Assembly (NCBI RefSeq): GCF_010389155.1
Contig: NC_057768.1
Coordinates: forward strand, 17,915,664 to 17,979,663
Source of the DNA: Erigeron canadensis
Lineage: Eukaryota; Streptophyta; Magnoliopsida; Asterales; Asteraceae
DNA: 64,000 nt
Direction: 5' to 3'
Position 1 is the stretch's first letter; each line of letters starts with the position of its first letter. The notes under the pieces are model-generated. The model was not told the origin of the DNA, searched no databases, and worked only from the letters and a program-made list of their open reading frames with translations. This document shows, piece by piece, positions 21,301-33,422 of this stretch. A program made the translations under genes and the position numbers.

Positions 21301-23935
21301 TCAGACTGCAAATAAAGATGATGCTTTTCATAACTTGATTTACAATTTTGTGAGTCCTTTTCATATAATGTAAGAAGAGCCAACAATATAACAATTTGGG
21401 GAATGGATCAAAATGGGTTTGAGACAACAAAAGTAAAGTTTGGAAGATCTGTAAAAGGCAGAGTTGAATTTATAATTTATATATGTCAGATATGATTAAA
21501 AAAAATTACAATTACAACTGTGATCTAGTCATTTGTGTTGAGAGAGAGAGAGGTTGCAATGCACTAATAATGCACTTTTGGGGACTTTTAACCTGTTTAA
21601 CCCATTTGACCATTTTCACTTCTAGCTTACTTTTAATTTACTCGTACGTTAGAAATTAAAAATAACCAGAAGCGACCATTTCCTAAGTAATTGGGTTGAA
21701 TATTAGGAAACAGGCATAAAGGAATAATTACCTTTTCCTTCTGAGTAGAACGGAGACAAGACTGATATTCACCAAGTTTTCTGGTAGATAAGTCAGGTTC
21801 TTCAATATTTACAGAACTAATGGCATTTGCATTTTGACTCGTTATGTCTGCAAATTGTTTAATTCTTTCCTCTTTCTTTAATTCCAGGTCTTCTACCAAT
21901 GGTGTGAGTATCATGAGTTGACCTTTCAATGATGAAGCTTTCTTATCCACATTTATCTAAAACACTAAGAACACGCACGTTAAGCTCAGTATATCAAGAA
22001 AATGCTTCCGAACAAATGATATGTGCATGACAAACGACCAACCCGATAACAGGGCATAACATTTTTTAACACAAAGCTTACTTATATTATCCGTCACATG
22101 AATAATGAAAATGCCGATTCAAGGTGGCAAATATAATATGAGTTTGTGCCAGAATGGATGATTTTTATAGGTCATAACAGGCCTGGTCATCTTGGCAAAA
22201 CATATTCTCTCTTTATAAATGTTACACAGTTGTCACCAATTAGAGATAAATTATGATCCCAAATAAACTCCTTCGGAATAAATATTAACGTTCCATCAAT
22301 TAGCAAATTTCAATCCGAAATAACATAGGCAATTGAGTTGGTCCACAAGATTAGACTATTAAGGAGGGGTATTTCAGTCATTAGGTCTCCAAGTCCTTAG
22401 TTCAGACTACAGGCTGCAACTCGCCTGCATGAAGCCGTAATCACTAGTAATCACCAGACTGCCATACGGAGGTGAATCCATTAAAGTAAAACAGAAAAGC
22501 CAAGGAACTCATGGTCAAACCAGATAGGCCAATGATTAAAGACTATGTGACTGATATCATTTAATTGATGAGTCATATATTTTCGTTTAATGAAGGTCTT
22601 AAAGTACAAGGAAATGACATAACTCATGATTCAACTTGTGAAATGTTTTGGAGTGGGGTACCAAGATTAGTGATATGTTCAGTATGATTGCTCTATAATT
22701 AACCACATTATTGCTTAATGATTACTCTAGAAACAAAAGTCAGCTAAAATAACTCTATACCAACCAAAATAATTAGACATTTATTTGGAATAAGATTTCA
22801 TAAACTTAAGCCAATTATAATCCACACCCTTCAAATGATTATTCACAAAAAAAACTAATGAATAAAATTAAACAAAACCCCACATGACTATTAAAGTCAT
22901 GTAGCAAACCCCACAAAGATTATTGAATACAGAAGCAAAAAATTGAAGAGAACTTGTCGGTGTAGTTCTATTAAGCATAACTGCAAACTTGAGTAGCAAA
23001 CGAAAAATGCTACAAAAAGGAAAAACAAAAAAGGCTCAAGGTTAAAATGGAATAGATCTTTAACTTTCTTTTATTTATTTTTTTACTAAATTGGTATATT
23101 CAACCCATATAGCAGATCATCAAGCCTTTCATATGAAAAAAGAAATCCTGTAGCACGCCAATTCGGTAACTAAAAGAGAATCAGGTCAAATAGGTTTAAA
23201 ATTCTGTAGATTGTAGTTTTAATACTTATGGGCAGCTTTTCCTTATTCACTGTAATAACTATAATGGAATTATTTTCAGTTCGATGTGGTAGAACAAAAA
23301 CTTAATATGGGTATTGCCGAACGAAAACGAACCATTCTGACTTGTTACCTAGCTCAACCAGCCAACCCACCCATTTTGCCACAACTGCTTTATTGTAAGA
23401 AAAACTTACCAGCGAATAAACGTTAAAATCACCAAGGGAAGCCACCAGGGTGGCGAGTTCAGCCTCTTTGGCAGCCACAGACTGATGAAGGCGAGCTTTT
23501 GCATTTGCAGCTTCATCAAGTTTTCTTCTGTAAACTTGTAAGCATTCTATCTCCAATTCTATCAACATTCGGTCCTTTTCTGCTTCTGTCTCACCTATGG
23601 CTATTCATGTTTGCTGATGATATCCACATAAAAATGAAGTTCAAGTATTAAAGCCTAACAACGATGACAATTCATTTAAACTGCAAATGTATAATAATTT
23701 TAGTAACTATCTTAAATCAAGTAAGAGAAAGATTTTGTATAAACCCATTTAGACTCTTGAAGCAGTATATATATATATATATATATATATTATATGCATC
23801 TTATACTTTGATTTTGACAAGAATCAACATTTTGTAAGAAAAGAGAGATCAAATTTGAAGAATTGGTGCAAAAGTAGTCACCTGAAATTGTTGAAGCAAA
23901 GCATTATAGGGATTAGCATTAGCAACACCTGACAT
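18277..23935 (-). CDS. MAP65: MAP65/PRC1-type microtubule-associated protein gene, premature stop and LTR-truncated tail
   Basis: The family cross-links antiparallel microtubules in spindle and phragmoplast. Minus-strand exons, all GT-AG and in phase: 23882-23935, 23410-23613, 21732-21956, 21090-21305, 20561-20716, 20320-20479, 19545-19696, 19176-19263, 19036-19106, 18856-18930, 18277-18561. They give 561 codons. Landmarks are [96 protein letters not shown] and [18 protein letters not shown]. Exon 2 has TGA at 23605-23607 where the family has a conserved Trp (QxxW...IGE), so as written translation stops at codon 21; an ATG at 23566-23568 could restart it. The final 16 codons (CWNSS... to the stop) come from the copia LTR; host coding ends at 18328. 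Either a young pseudogene, a sequencing error at the TGA, or a downstream start. Gene identity is very secure. Confidence 0.93.
23768..23793. repeat. (TA)n microsatellite in MAP65 intron 1
   Basis: About 12 TA units in the first intron of the MAP65 gene. Confidence 0.85.
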
Positions 23936-24441
23936 TTTTTTAACTCTAAGAATATATCTCCACTATATTAGACATAATATATTCCAACACACCTCCTTGA
24001 TTTAAAATCTAGTATGGTCCCCTTATTAGACATAATATATTATTTATTTTTTTATTTTTTTTTTTGAAGGGGGAGAAGTTTGTGGGTCTTTTTCCATCAT
24101 CCGTTGCACATCAAACAACCACCGGTAACAAACACTATATGTTTATTGGTTATAATTAATTTGCTTCAAAGTTTGATTAAATATATTAATACTACATATG
24201 TACATCAGTACATGTGAATGCTTGTTACCTATGGATCTATTAACAATAATAATCTTAGGCGCAAGGGTTTTTCTCTAAAAGTCGTTTCCACAGTTTTAGT
24301 TTAAAAACAACCGAAATGTTGTACAAGCACTTACATTCAATGCTGTATGTGATGGGTTAATCCCGATCATCACATTCATATTTAGCATCGATATTGAATT
24401 AACACATATATGCTTGATTTGTTATAACTACCAGAACTATG
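23936..24441 (-). other. MAP65 upstream region
   Basis: About 500 bp between the MAP65 ATG and the TIR transposon. It holds a T-rich run at about 24045-24065 and no coding sequence. The promoter presumably lies here, but I cannot fix a TATA box or start site with confidence. Confidence 0.4.
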
Positions 24442-25709
24442 AATTGCACTTTTGGTCCTTGTGGTATCACACTATTTGCAAGTTTCGTAAAAACATGAGT
24501 AAAGTGGTGTTTTCCGTCCCTGTGGTCTCACACCAGTAGCATCTTTGGTCCAAAACTAACAAGCCGTTTATTTTTCTTTGTTAGTTTGACCATGTGCTAG
24601 ACATGTGAGGGTAATTATGTCATTTTCATGTCACAAGTAACTAACTTGTTATTTATCTTCTTCACTAAAGTTGTATCTTGTATATGCAACCAAACAATCA
24701 TTTCCACTCCTCATCCCTTATTAGAAAATTTCACCATCCCATTTTTTTTCTTTATAACCGCATTTTTCATTTTGTTGTTTTTCACTCGATTTATTAACAT
24801 TCTAAGGCATTACTTCTTAACTCAACAAATTCCTTGTTCAAGATTTGATTTTTGTACATAATACCCCTTTCAGTTGCATCCTCTAACCTTCCAGCATCAA
24901 CTTCCGACCAAAAATCCCCAGAAGCCGATGACTCACTTCTCAACAGTCCACCTCAACATCCGCCGACCGCTCCGGATTGAACAATCGACCCGTTCACTCA
25001 TAATTTGGATTAATTGGACAAAAGGGGATGCCATTCAAATATGAGAAACCATTATTAATAATTTACTATCATGACCGGATATCACAAATCTGATCGATGG
25101 TGGTGGTGTCGCCGCCTGTTCAGACCAACGACAAGCGCCGGCTCCCGGATTTCTTAAAAAATGTTAATCTCAAGTATGTGCAATTAGGCTATCTTCTTTT
25201 CTTTTTCTTTCTTTTTTGTTTTTCATTTTTTTGTTTCCTCTTTCTTCTTCTGTTCGTATATGAAGGTGTAATATGTGGGTGTATGTTGCTTGGTCGGATA
25301 TATTGATCGAATTAATGTGTTTGTGAGATTCGGATTTTAAAACTAACAGATACTGATTTCGAGTTTTAGATTGTATTCATTTATGATTAGTATATAAAGA
25401 GTTTTAGATCGTGTCTTAAAGATTAATGAAAAGGAAAATGTTAATTACCTGGTAATAAAAGTGAGAAAAAGTGTGAGAGAAAGATAGTCGAAAGGACTAT
25501 AACAGGTGAGGGTGTTAACGGAGAAAATGACATAATTACCCTCACATGTCTGGCACATGGCCACACTAACAGAGAAAAATAAACGGCTTGTTAGTTTTGG
25601 ACCAAAGATATTACTGGTGTGATGCCACAGGGACGGCAAACATCACTTTACACATGTTTGTACGAAACTTGTAAATAGTGTGATACCACAAAGGACCAAA
25701 AATGCAATT
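24442..25709. mobile_element. TIR transposon (Pack-type, MULE-like) carrying a host gene piece
   Basis: Terminal inverted repeats of about 185 bp: 24442-24627 (AATTGCACTTTTGGTCC...) and the complement of 25524-25709. They match at most positions, including the inner words CCAAAACTAACAAGCCG and GAGGGTAATTATGTCATTTT. Long TIRs without a transposase are typical of Mutator-like non-autonomous elements. I could not find a clean 9-bp target duplication, so the superfamily is tentative. It fills most of the 1.9 kb between the cyclin-J18 and MAP65 genes. Confidence 0.8.
25097..25192 (+). pseudogene. Captured N-terminal fragment of a 3-ketoacyl-CoA synthase gene
   Basis: The frame from ATG 25097 includes KRRLPDFLKNVNLKYVQLGY, the hallmark N-terminal segment of plant 3-ketoacyl-CoA synthases (the condensing enzymes of very-long-chain fatty-acid elongation; family form is roughly LPDFLxSVNLKYVKLGYHYL). 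After LGY the similarity ends abruptly and the frame continues for about 37 codons of T-rich, Phe/Leu-rich sequence. Only about 32 codons of the gene are present, within a TIR transposon, with none of the catalytic domain. It is therefore a captured exon piece, not a functional enzyme. The GC-rich sequence from 24880 to 25010 may be flanking sequence from the same donor gene. Confidence 0.75.
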
Positions 25710-25868
25710 TGTTCTTTATTTATTCCACAGCCTCTAGATCAGTAAAGAATACAAAAGGGTTTCACTGTTGAGAACTTGAGATATTTTGCTTTTTTCATTT
25801 TTGGGTCTTTTGCTTTAAAGCAATGTATCACACTTTTTAGATGGTATATAGAAGCCTCTCAAGTCTCA

Positions 25869-28800
25869 TCATGAACGAGGTTGCAACACATGTTCCAATA
25901 TGTATCTAACAAGTTCTATGATCTCTTCCTCTTTGCATGCCATCCCATATTTCACTGCAATAATATTTACTTCAGCAATTATATATCGATGTTTGAAATA
26001 CACACTCTCATAAACTGATCATAACAAATAAATATGTCACGACATATACGTTAATTAAGTAAACGAAAACTTGAGTCAAAATCAGCTATTAATAGTCATT
26101 ATAACAAATTTGTGCATTATTTAGTGCAAATTCAGTTTTAACTGAATGGACATGCCAGGTCAGTTGTAGATATATACAAATTCACGTGAGCGGGTTAGAG
26201 AGTTTGTCAATTTGCATCTTAGTTTGCGAGTAAGTGTAACTCTCATGTACTCACTTTTCCTATCATCTATTGAAATCCAATCGTGTTTAAAAACAATGAT
26301 AATTAGGCATCTCAACCTACATCTAGGCTAGGCATAGGGTGAAGTGAGTGACTGGGGTGGTTAGGACGTTAGGGACGTGTGTATTTAGGTTTTCAAGTCA
26401 TTGGGTCGATTTGTTTTTAAATGCAAGCATAGATTAATGAATATTATTAACTATTCTAGTAACAATAGCATCTACACAAAAGAGTTTTTTTAAAATTGAA
26501 AGAGTTTTTAAAAATTAAAGAACTGAAATCTTACTTACGATCCACAACGGGTCAAGAAAGACCTAACTAATAGACGAATGATGGCAATCGAGAACAAAAT
26601 CTTAGATAATATAGACCATCAAAAGTTATCAAACTAATTTATTATGAAAAATGTTAGGAGAACTTCATATATTATCCTTTAGTTATTACGATAAATTATT
26701 TTAAAAATGTAATGTTACAATTATTTATTTATTTATTTATTTATTATCTTTTTAAGATTAACTCTTGCGATATTTATCGATATAACATTTATCGTTAATT
26801 TTTATAAATTTTGTTTATATAATTTTATTCACTACGCTTACCCCATAAATCCTTATAAACTACAAAAGAAAGTGGGTGTTGTGAGTGGATTCAAGACCAA
26901 TAGATCTATGAAGGTTTATTGCCAGTTTGCCACTAACTGTGGATAGCTTTGAACCACACTAAAAGTTAAGTTCTATAAACCACGTTAAATGAAGAATCAC
27001 AACATGTTTGAATTTTATATGACAAAAAAATATCTTTTATTGAGCACAAAGATTCACTAGCGATGACTCGAGGTCACTTGTATAGGGGTGATTATCCTCG
27101 GATTAGTCGGCTGGCAAAAACAATGAGTAAAATGAAAAGAAAAAAAAAAACATACCAAATTACTAACTTGTTAGTTAACACAAGTGTATAATTGTCTAAG
27201 GATTGTAGTTACATATATTTCTGTCTTAATAAAATTGTAAACTTTTTTTTCTTAACAATTCAATAAGATTATATTTTATTTGAAAGGATGAATACACAAC
27301 AGAAAAAGGTGAAATATCACATAAAGTGTTTGATTAAAACAATACATGAACCAACAAGGAATTAACCTAATGATAAGGTAAACACTTGATGACCTTAAGG
27401 TCTCAAATTTGATCCCCGCTGAAAACAAAAAATAATTCCTTTAAAATATCCGTTACCAATAAAGCCTACACCCATATGTGAAGTTTAAATACGCAGGTTC
27501 GATCCTTCGGGGTGCAAGATCATGTGGGGATTAGGATAAAGGTATTTTACCGGCATTATACGGCTCATACGGGGTGGGTCGATGGGTAACCAATTGTGGT
27601 ACTGGGGCTAGGGTTCCTCCCATTACTTTTTTTAAAAAACAATACATGATATTTTTTACAGATTAAAAATTAGGGTTTTTTTTAAATATACTGTCTTTGT
27701 CTTTTAAAATTAAGTTAATTTCTTAATTATACGTGTATAGTTTGTATGGTCTTATATGAATACAACCGCACATTTATGACTTTGCAGAGACCTGTGTTTT
27801 TGGTACATTTTATATCTGTCAAACCCGATATTAGTAAAAAAAAGAGCAAAAAAAAAAAGCTTGCCTTCATCTATACTTCTATCTATAGATATACTACTAT
27901 ATAAAAATTATAGTCCTATGTTGAAAAGTTTACAATTTTGGGACATACGAAATTACCATTTTACCCTTAATTAATTAACTTTCACAATCATTCCATAATT
28001 TTTTAAAAGATGTTCACTATCCCTAAAAATCAAATATCTTTTGTATCAATTACCGCCACCACCATCCGTCGATGCCACCACATCGCAACTAATGTCATCG
28101 CCTCAGCATTACGCATGTACCATGCTCGTACTACTATATAAAAATTATACCCCTATGTTGAAAAGTTTACAATTTTGGGACATGCGAAATTACCATTTTA
28201 CCCTTAATTAATTAACTCACACAATCATTCCATAATCTTTTTAAAAGATATATATTCACTATCCCTAATTTCAAATATCTTTTTATCAATTTCCTACACC
28301 ACTTAACGCTGACGCCATCACCATCCGTCGACGCCACCACATCACAACTAATGTCATCGTCGCCGCATTGCGCGGGTACCATGCTCGTATATATTTATAA
28401 TAATACTGTAACTTAGTTTTTATTTCAAAGGCGAAAACAATAATTATCGTTTGACCAAGTGTTCAAAAATAAAAATTGGGAGACCTACATATCCGTTTAA
28501 AATTTAAGAACTAATTGAAGAAACAAATGGGGTGGTGGCGCAGTTGGCTAGCGCGTAGGTCTCATAGCTAAGCGAGTGATCCTGAGGTCGAGAGTTCGAG
28601 CCTCTCTCACCCCATTCTTTTTCCTCCATTTTTTTCTGTGGCTAGTATCAAAGATAGCTTAAACACAATTGAAACTATAATTTAATATAATATTTCATCA
28701 GAGATTATTAATTTATGAGAGACCATCTTAAATATACTAACCGAGGGATAAAAGGAAGCAAGATAGTTTGGACTAATCACATTTGGAGGAGGAATCCTAG

Positions 28801-31800
28801 CAGGGTGACTAATGAATAATGGGAAGTGATACTTGTACCATTTTTTTTTTGGTGCATTACCGGTTTGTACAGTCAGTTATAAAAGTTATACATTGTGGTA
28901 AACCGATCAAAAGTCGTGGTACGAATATCACCTCCAATGAATAATAGTAGGGTATATAGTTTAGACGCATCCGAACCGTGGATGTGCACTTAAAAAACAT
29001 AATAAAATAAAACGAGAGTCGAATGGCACAATTACTAAAAGCAAGCCAAAAGTGACCTAGTAGGGGGGTCTACGCTACACTACCTAGGCGCACATAGTTC
29101 TTTATAGTTAAAGAGTTGATTCGTGCATATAGTTTGGTTCACTGTTACCTAAATACTATTCCTTTTGACAGATATGGTTCAATCAATATTTGAAGAGGAG
29201 ACCAGGTAAGTGATGGAGCCCAGAGCATTAAAATCGAGCAATATGACACAAGTGACCTCTAATTTGTAATTTTGTTATACCTAAGTCAAATCAAGCATGG
29301 TGTTGAAAGGACTTTTACTGCATACCAGCATAGTTAAACATTAATACACTGATACACATATTCAAGATCTCAATTTTAAGCCAAAGCATATGCTGTGAAA
29401 TTGTGAATATATGTGATATTAACCCAAAACTAACAAGAAAGTTTACGGTGGTTGCTTACGCTATTTAATAATAACTGAAAGAGTTCTAAATTTGTTTAAC
29501 CCTAAGTGGTTAGGGATATCGTTATCAGAGTTGAAGAGCATTCTGAAATCTGAAGACCCCATAACAATATAAAATACAAGACAAATGATATCGTAGGGGA
29601 AACAATTGATGCTTTAAAAATAAGAAGCTACTAGATTTAGTTATCTGAAATTCTGAACTCATAATGAGCAAACTATATTTGGAAACTTTATCCTACTTCT
29701 TGACCTAGATGTCATTAGACCATTAGGGTCTGCATAAGGATCTGTATCTATGGCTTATATAACTCTTAATTTCTTCGAGATGATGTACTTATACAACTCA
29801 CCAAAAATCTGAAATAAGGTGTCTTGTGTCGTTAAACCAAAATGTGACCTTAAATTCAGTCATGGTTTTAGCTTGGCAGTAAAGATAAATACCACAAAGT
29901 TCATATGGTGTTGGATGTTTAATGTAAAGATAACATTTTAACAAGGAGTTGATGAGAATGAAAACTACGGTTCTACACCAAATGCTACTTCTGTTGAAGA
30001 ATATGCACTTTTTACAGGCTTTCTTGACAAAATAGATTACCAATTGTATCTAATGGATGTTTTTAGATGTAGATGTACTGTTTATTAACTTATTTAACAA
30101 GAAGAGTGGTAAAAAAAATCCTTTTGCATGCCCATTGATGTATCACTAATGATTCTATTGAGACACAAGTTAGTTTGGAGCTCAAGACCTCTAGATTCTC
30201 CTAAGCAAGTCCAAAACCTAATTGGCAGACACATTATAACTTTATGTATACGCTTAGTGGCATCTGGCAATACATGAGCTTTCCGGATTAAATTCATAAT
30301 TCAACACTAACTTTTTATGAAAAAGGATCGTGAAAACACTGCATTAAGTCAACCCTACGAAATATTTACTCATATTGACCAGTTACACAATTAATCAGAC
30401 CAACCCATTATGCCACCTCTAACTAGATTCCTATAGAAATATATTTGAAAAATAGCTTACCCCAAGGAAGAACAGGAAACTCCCATCTTTGTTTAGGAAC
30501 TATAATGACATACGAGGCAACCTGCAGGATTTGATAACACTTACTCAGACGAATGATTAAATGACACGGTAGAGATAAAGCATGCTTGTTTATATTGCAA
30601 AATAGTCAAGATCTGAGAAACATGCCAGGATTGATGCAGCCAAAGAAAGGGGAGAATTATAAAGAATTGAAGTTTCCTCCTTTTCATAAAGAAGATCCAT
30701 GATGTCCATGCACACCTCAAAATTCAAATGGTCCCCAACTGTGGCAACTTCCCTGAACTCACACAAGCAAAGATATATTGGTGTTAGTGAGAAACCAACG
30801 AAAAGTTATTACAATATGAAGATATTAAGCATGCAAACTAGATATACTGACTGTCACCTTAACTGAAGTAGCAGGTCTTCAAGGAACCTGTAGACAATAT
30901 TTGATGTACCAATCTCAAAATGCAATACCTTCATGGTGTTAATATTGATATCAAAAAGTGAATATGTGGTGCATTCACACCTATTGAAGCTTTATGTAAC
31001 ATATATACTTTGAAATTTCACCTGCATGAAGATCACCTCCTGAAAAGTTTAATTCATCAATCGCTATGAGAAGCACAAGATAAAGGCTGTTTCCTTTAAC
31101 AAAGATCAATGTTAAGAAACAAAAGTTTGCTTACTGCTTCTGCGAAATCTCTTGTTGTATAATGCTGTTCCTGTATTATCTTGTCTGCCAGAATTTTTAA
31201 CTTTTTGACGGGTAAAGGACGAGAATCATGTATCTGCCAGTAATGTATATCATATGGTCCTTGAAAAAATGCAAATAGTAAAAGAAATATGTGAAGAGTC
31301 AATGATGTTAATTAAACATACTTTGCTTGATATCCATATTGCAATAAGAGCAAACAGCTGAAGATTGCTTTCTCTTACAGGTTGTAAAAGCCAGTGTTCT
31401 ATACTGTCCTGCTTAGATCTTTGAAAGGCAAACAATAATGATCAACAACCTGAAAATTTGATGTAAAACTTTCCAAAAGAGCTATCATTATAAGTTATAA
31501 GCATTTACTTTCAATGTTTAGCCTTGTTAGCCTGTGAAATTAAAATACGCAGCATGGTATATCATCTGTGATATAACACATCTTATGCCAATTCTAGTCC
31601 TCTAAATTGACGCTGTAAGAGGTTTATGAGGTTTTAGGTATTTATTTAAATTAAAGGGCATAAATATTTGTGAATATCAAAATCTGGTAATAGGAAAGAC
31701 ACTCCAATTAACTAGAATTGGAAAGAGAATAAGCAAAACTCTGAGTTCAACAGGGATTCAATGTACCAAGCCACAATAACATGAAATGAAACACTCCCTC

Positions 31801-33154
31801 CATCTCACAAAATGCCAAGGCTGACTTAGTACAAAGTTCCATATGCATATTTTGACTAATAGTCAGCTGCCTAAAATACAAATTTGTGGATCAAGATCCA
31901 ACTAATATCTCATAACCTTTTGATACTTTAACAACAATTTGACAAACGTTTAAATTTGAATTTCGAATTTAAAAATTTTAAAAAAAAAAAAAAAAAGCAT
32001 TGCAGTTTTTTACTAGGACCTCGGAACTACGAATGAGTTTCCCCAGATAACAAGATTAGTTAGAGCCTACAACTGGCAATCAGACAAGACTACAAACAAG
32101 CGGATTTGTCTCATGGGCTCAACAAAAACTTCAGCTTCTCATATCATCAAAACCATTACACGTCTTCCATATGGTATCTACCAGTATCTAGTGGTCATCA
32201 ATCCACACAATTTCTAAGAATGTATAGTCCTTTATCCCAGCCAAACAACCAGAATGGACACGCCAGTTTTGAGGACATTATGGGGACCCATTTGGTTCAC
32301 GGAGTGCAATTGTTTATCAAAATAGCTTCATTCTTAGTTGGTGCAACGGGTCATAACGAGTTAAAATACTCATTTTCTAGAAATTAAGCCATTTTTCCCA
32401 TTTTAAAACTTTTTTCTATATATATATATGATAAAGAAGAAAACTTACCGGCAAATATTATATCATGTGATAAGCATTAGAATTACAAGACTGTGGAAGA
32501 CCACATAAAGACTTAGCTAAAAAAAACCATGTGTATACACATGTCAGACCATGTGTACCACATCCTTTTTTCAAATAATTAGATATCTATATGACAGTAG
32601 ATAAGTTGTGGTACGAGTGACTTTGAGTCTTGGTTCCGCTACTATTATTTGACACATCACATATATAATAACCATGACGGCTAAAAGCAGCCTTCTAGTA
32701 ACAGATATCGTAATACATATAACTATATTTCGTTATACCTATAACAAAGAAATATTCGAATTATTCCATGGATCATTATCAATAGCAATATAGATATAGA
32801 TGAAGGAATAAAATCCACAAATTGAGCTCCAAATAATAATAGAGTAATAATAATAATAGTATTAAAAAAAAAACAAATAATAGTTATAATAATATAAAAA
32901 AATAGGATACCTGGAGATGAAGATCGGGTAAAACCGTTGAGCGAAGAGGGATAATGCGGTGTACTTAACAATGGGAGAGACTTGTAGATCCTGTTTCATT
33001 CACTCAGTATATGACTTTAGGTATAGAGATAGATATACAGATATAGATATATGAATAAATGGGCGGTTACTTGAGTTGATTGAAAGAGGAATTCAAGTAG
33101 TTGAATCCTTGGCACTGAAGAACCTGAGCACAATTCCTTCCTCTTCCTCGTCAT
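25869..33154 (-). CDS. CYCJ18: Cyclin-J18-like gene (9 exons)
   Basis: A plant-specific cyclin expected to act as a CDK partner; its exact role in the cell cycle is poorly known. Minus-strand exons: 33071-33154, 32911-32990, 31322-31418, 31135-31233, 31022-31039, 30858-30928, 30626-30752, 30461-30521, 25869-25954. All are in phase and encode 240 residues, close to the roughly 234 of the Arabidopsis protein. Landmarks are VSPIVKYTALSLFAQRFYP, WLLQPVRESNLQLFALIAIW, KIIQEQHYTTRDFAEA, LHFEIGTSNIVYRFLEDLL, FEVCMDIMDLLYEKEETS, QRWEFPVLPW and the end ACKEEEIIELVRYILEHVL. Start ATG 33154 is the first in-frame Met. Unusual: an 18-nt micro-exon (EVIFMQ), a GC donor after exon 7 (CTG|GCATGT), and a 4.5-kb last intron holding a tRNA gene. 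No internal stops, so probably functional. Confidence 0.94.
26000..27430. other. Last intron of the cyclin gene: AT-rich, no coding signal
   Basis: It contains a (TTTA)n microsatellite at about 26727-26748 and an A-run near 27140. Nothing else is recognised. Confidence 0.5.
27430..27645 (+). repeat. SINE-like sequence
   Basis: CAGGTTCGATCC at about 27497 fits a tRNA-type B box, and the unit ends near a T-run (27628), as in plant SINEs. A second B-box-like word, TCAAATTTGATCC, is at about 27403. No target duplication was confirmed. Confidence 0.4.
27893..28389. repeat. Tandem duplication of about 240-260 bp
   Basis: Unit 1 is 27893-28129 and unit 2 is 28130-28389. Both begin ACTACTATATAAAAATTATA, share TTGAAAAGTTTACAATTTTG, and end ACCATGCTCGTA. 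The units differ by small indels and scattered substitutions. Confidence 0.85.
28529..28614 (+). tRNA. tRNA-Met (CAT), elongator, with intron
   Basis: The acceptor stem GGGGTGG pairs with TCACCCC near the 3' end, followed by discriminator A at 28614. The D-arm contains GTTGGCTAGC. Anticodon CAT is at 28563-28565, and an intron of about 11 nt starts 1 nt after it. The T-arm is GAGAGTTCGAGCCTCTC. This matches plant elongator tRNA-Met, which normally has this intron. The A and B boxes (GTGGCGCAGTTGG, GTTCGAGCC) give an internal Pol III promoter, with TTCTTTTT just downstream as terminator. It lies within the last intron of the minus-strand cyclin gene, on the opposite strand. Confidence 0.93.
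28821..28935. mobile_element. Short MULE-type MITE with 10-bp target duplication
   Basis: A 115-bp unit with inverted ends (GGGAAGTGATACTTGTACCA against the complement of the right end, GGAGGTGATATTCGTACCAC). It is flanked by perfect 10-bp direct repeats AATGAATAAT at 28811-28820 and 28936-28945. Confidence 0.8.
28946..30460. other. Rest of the last intron of the cyclin gene
   Basis: The minus-strand ORFs at 29798-30043 and 30094-30297 show no recognisable protein sequence and lie within the intron. No repeat is clear by eye. Confidence 0.4.
31419..32910. other. Second intron of the cyclin gene, with a Stowaway-like end
   Basis: ACTCCCTCCATCTCACAAAATGCCAAGG at 31793-31820 resembles one end of a Stowaway (Tc1/mariner) MITE, CTCCCTCCGTCCC. 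A matching second end was not found, so it may be a remnant. An A-run is at 31980-31997. Confidence 0.4.
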
Positions 33155-33422
33155 TTCGCTTCTTTGCTTTAGAGCAAGGGAGGGAAAAACGAACGAAACT
33201 CATATTTCAATAGACATATCTATACACCATGTATTTTCTATATCCTCTTATTTTATTTTATTTTTCAAAACTTTATGAGTCGAAACAAAACCAATTTGCT
33301 TTTTAATTTTTTCTTCATACATTTCCTCTTTTATCTTTGATTTCAAATATCATCGTCCAACTTCTATAAAGTAGATTTAGTCCCGTGTTAATTAAGAGGA
33401 AAAGTTAATGACATTTCTAAAA

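Noticed and set aside
28100..28395. GCGCGGGTACCATGCTCGTA as a Helitron 3' end
   Set aside because: There is no CTRR end and no clear hairpin with the usual spacing; a tandem duplication explains the sequence.
31791..31822. Complete Stowaway MITE
   Set aside because: Only one CTCCCTCC end is visible; no matching inverted end or TA duplication was found.
32106..32387. ORF of 93 codons on plus within cyclin intron 2
   Set aside because: It is antisense to the intron, with no family resemblance and random-looking composition.
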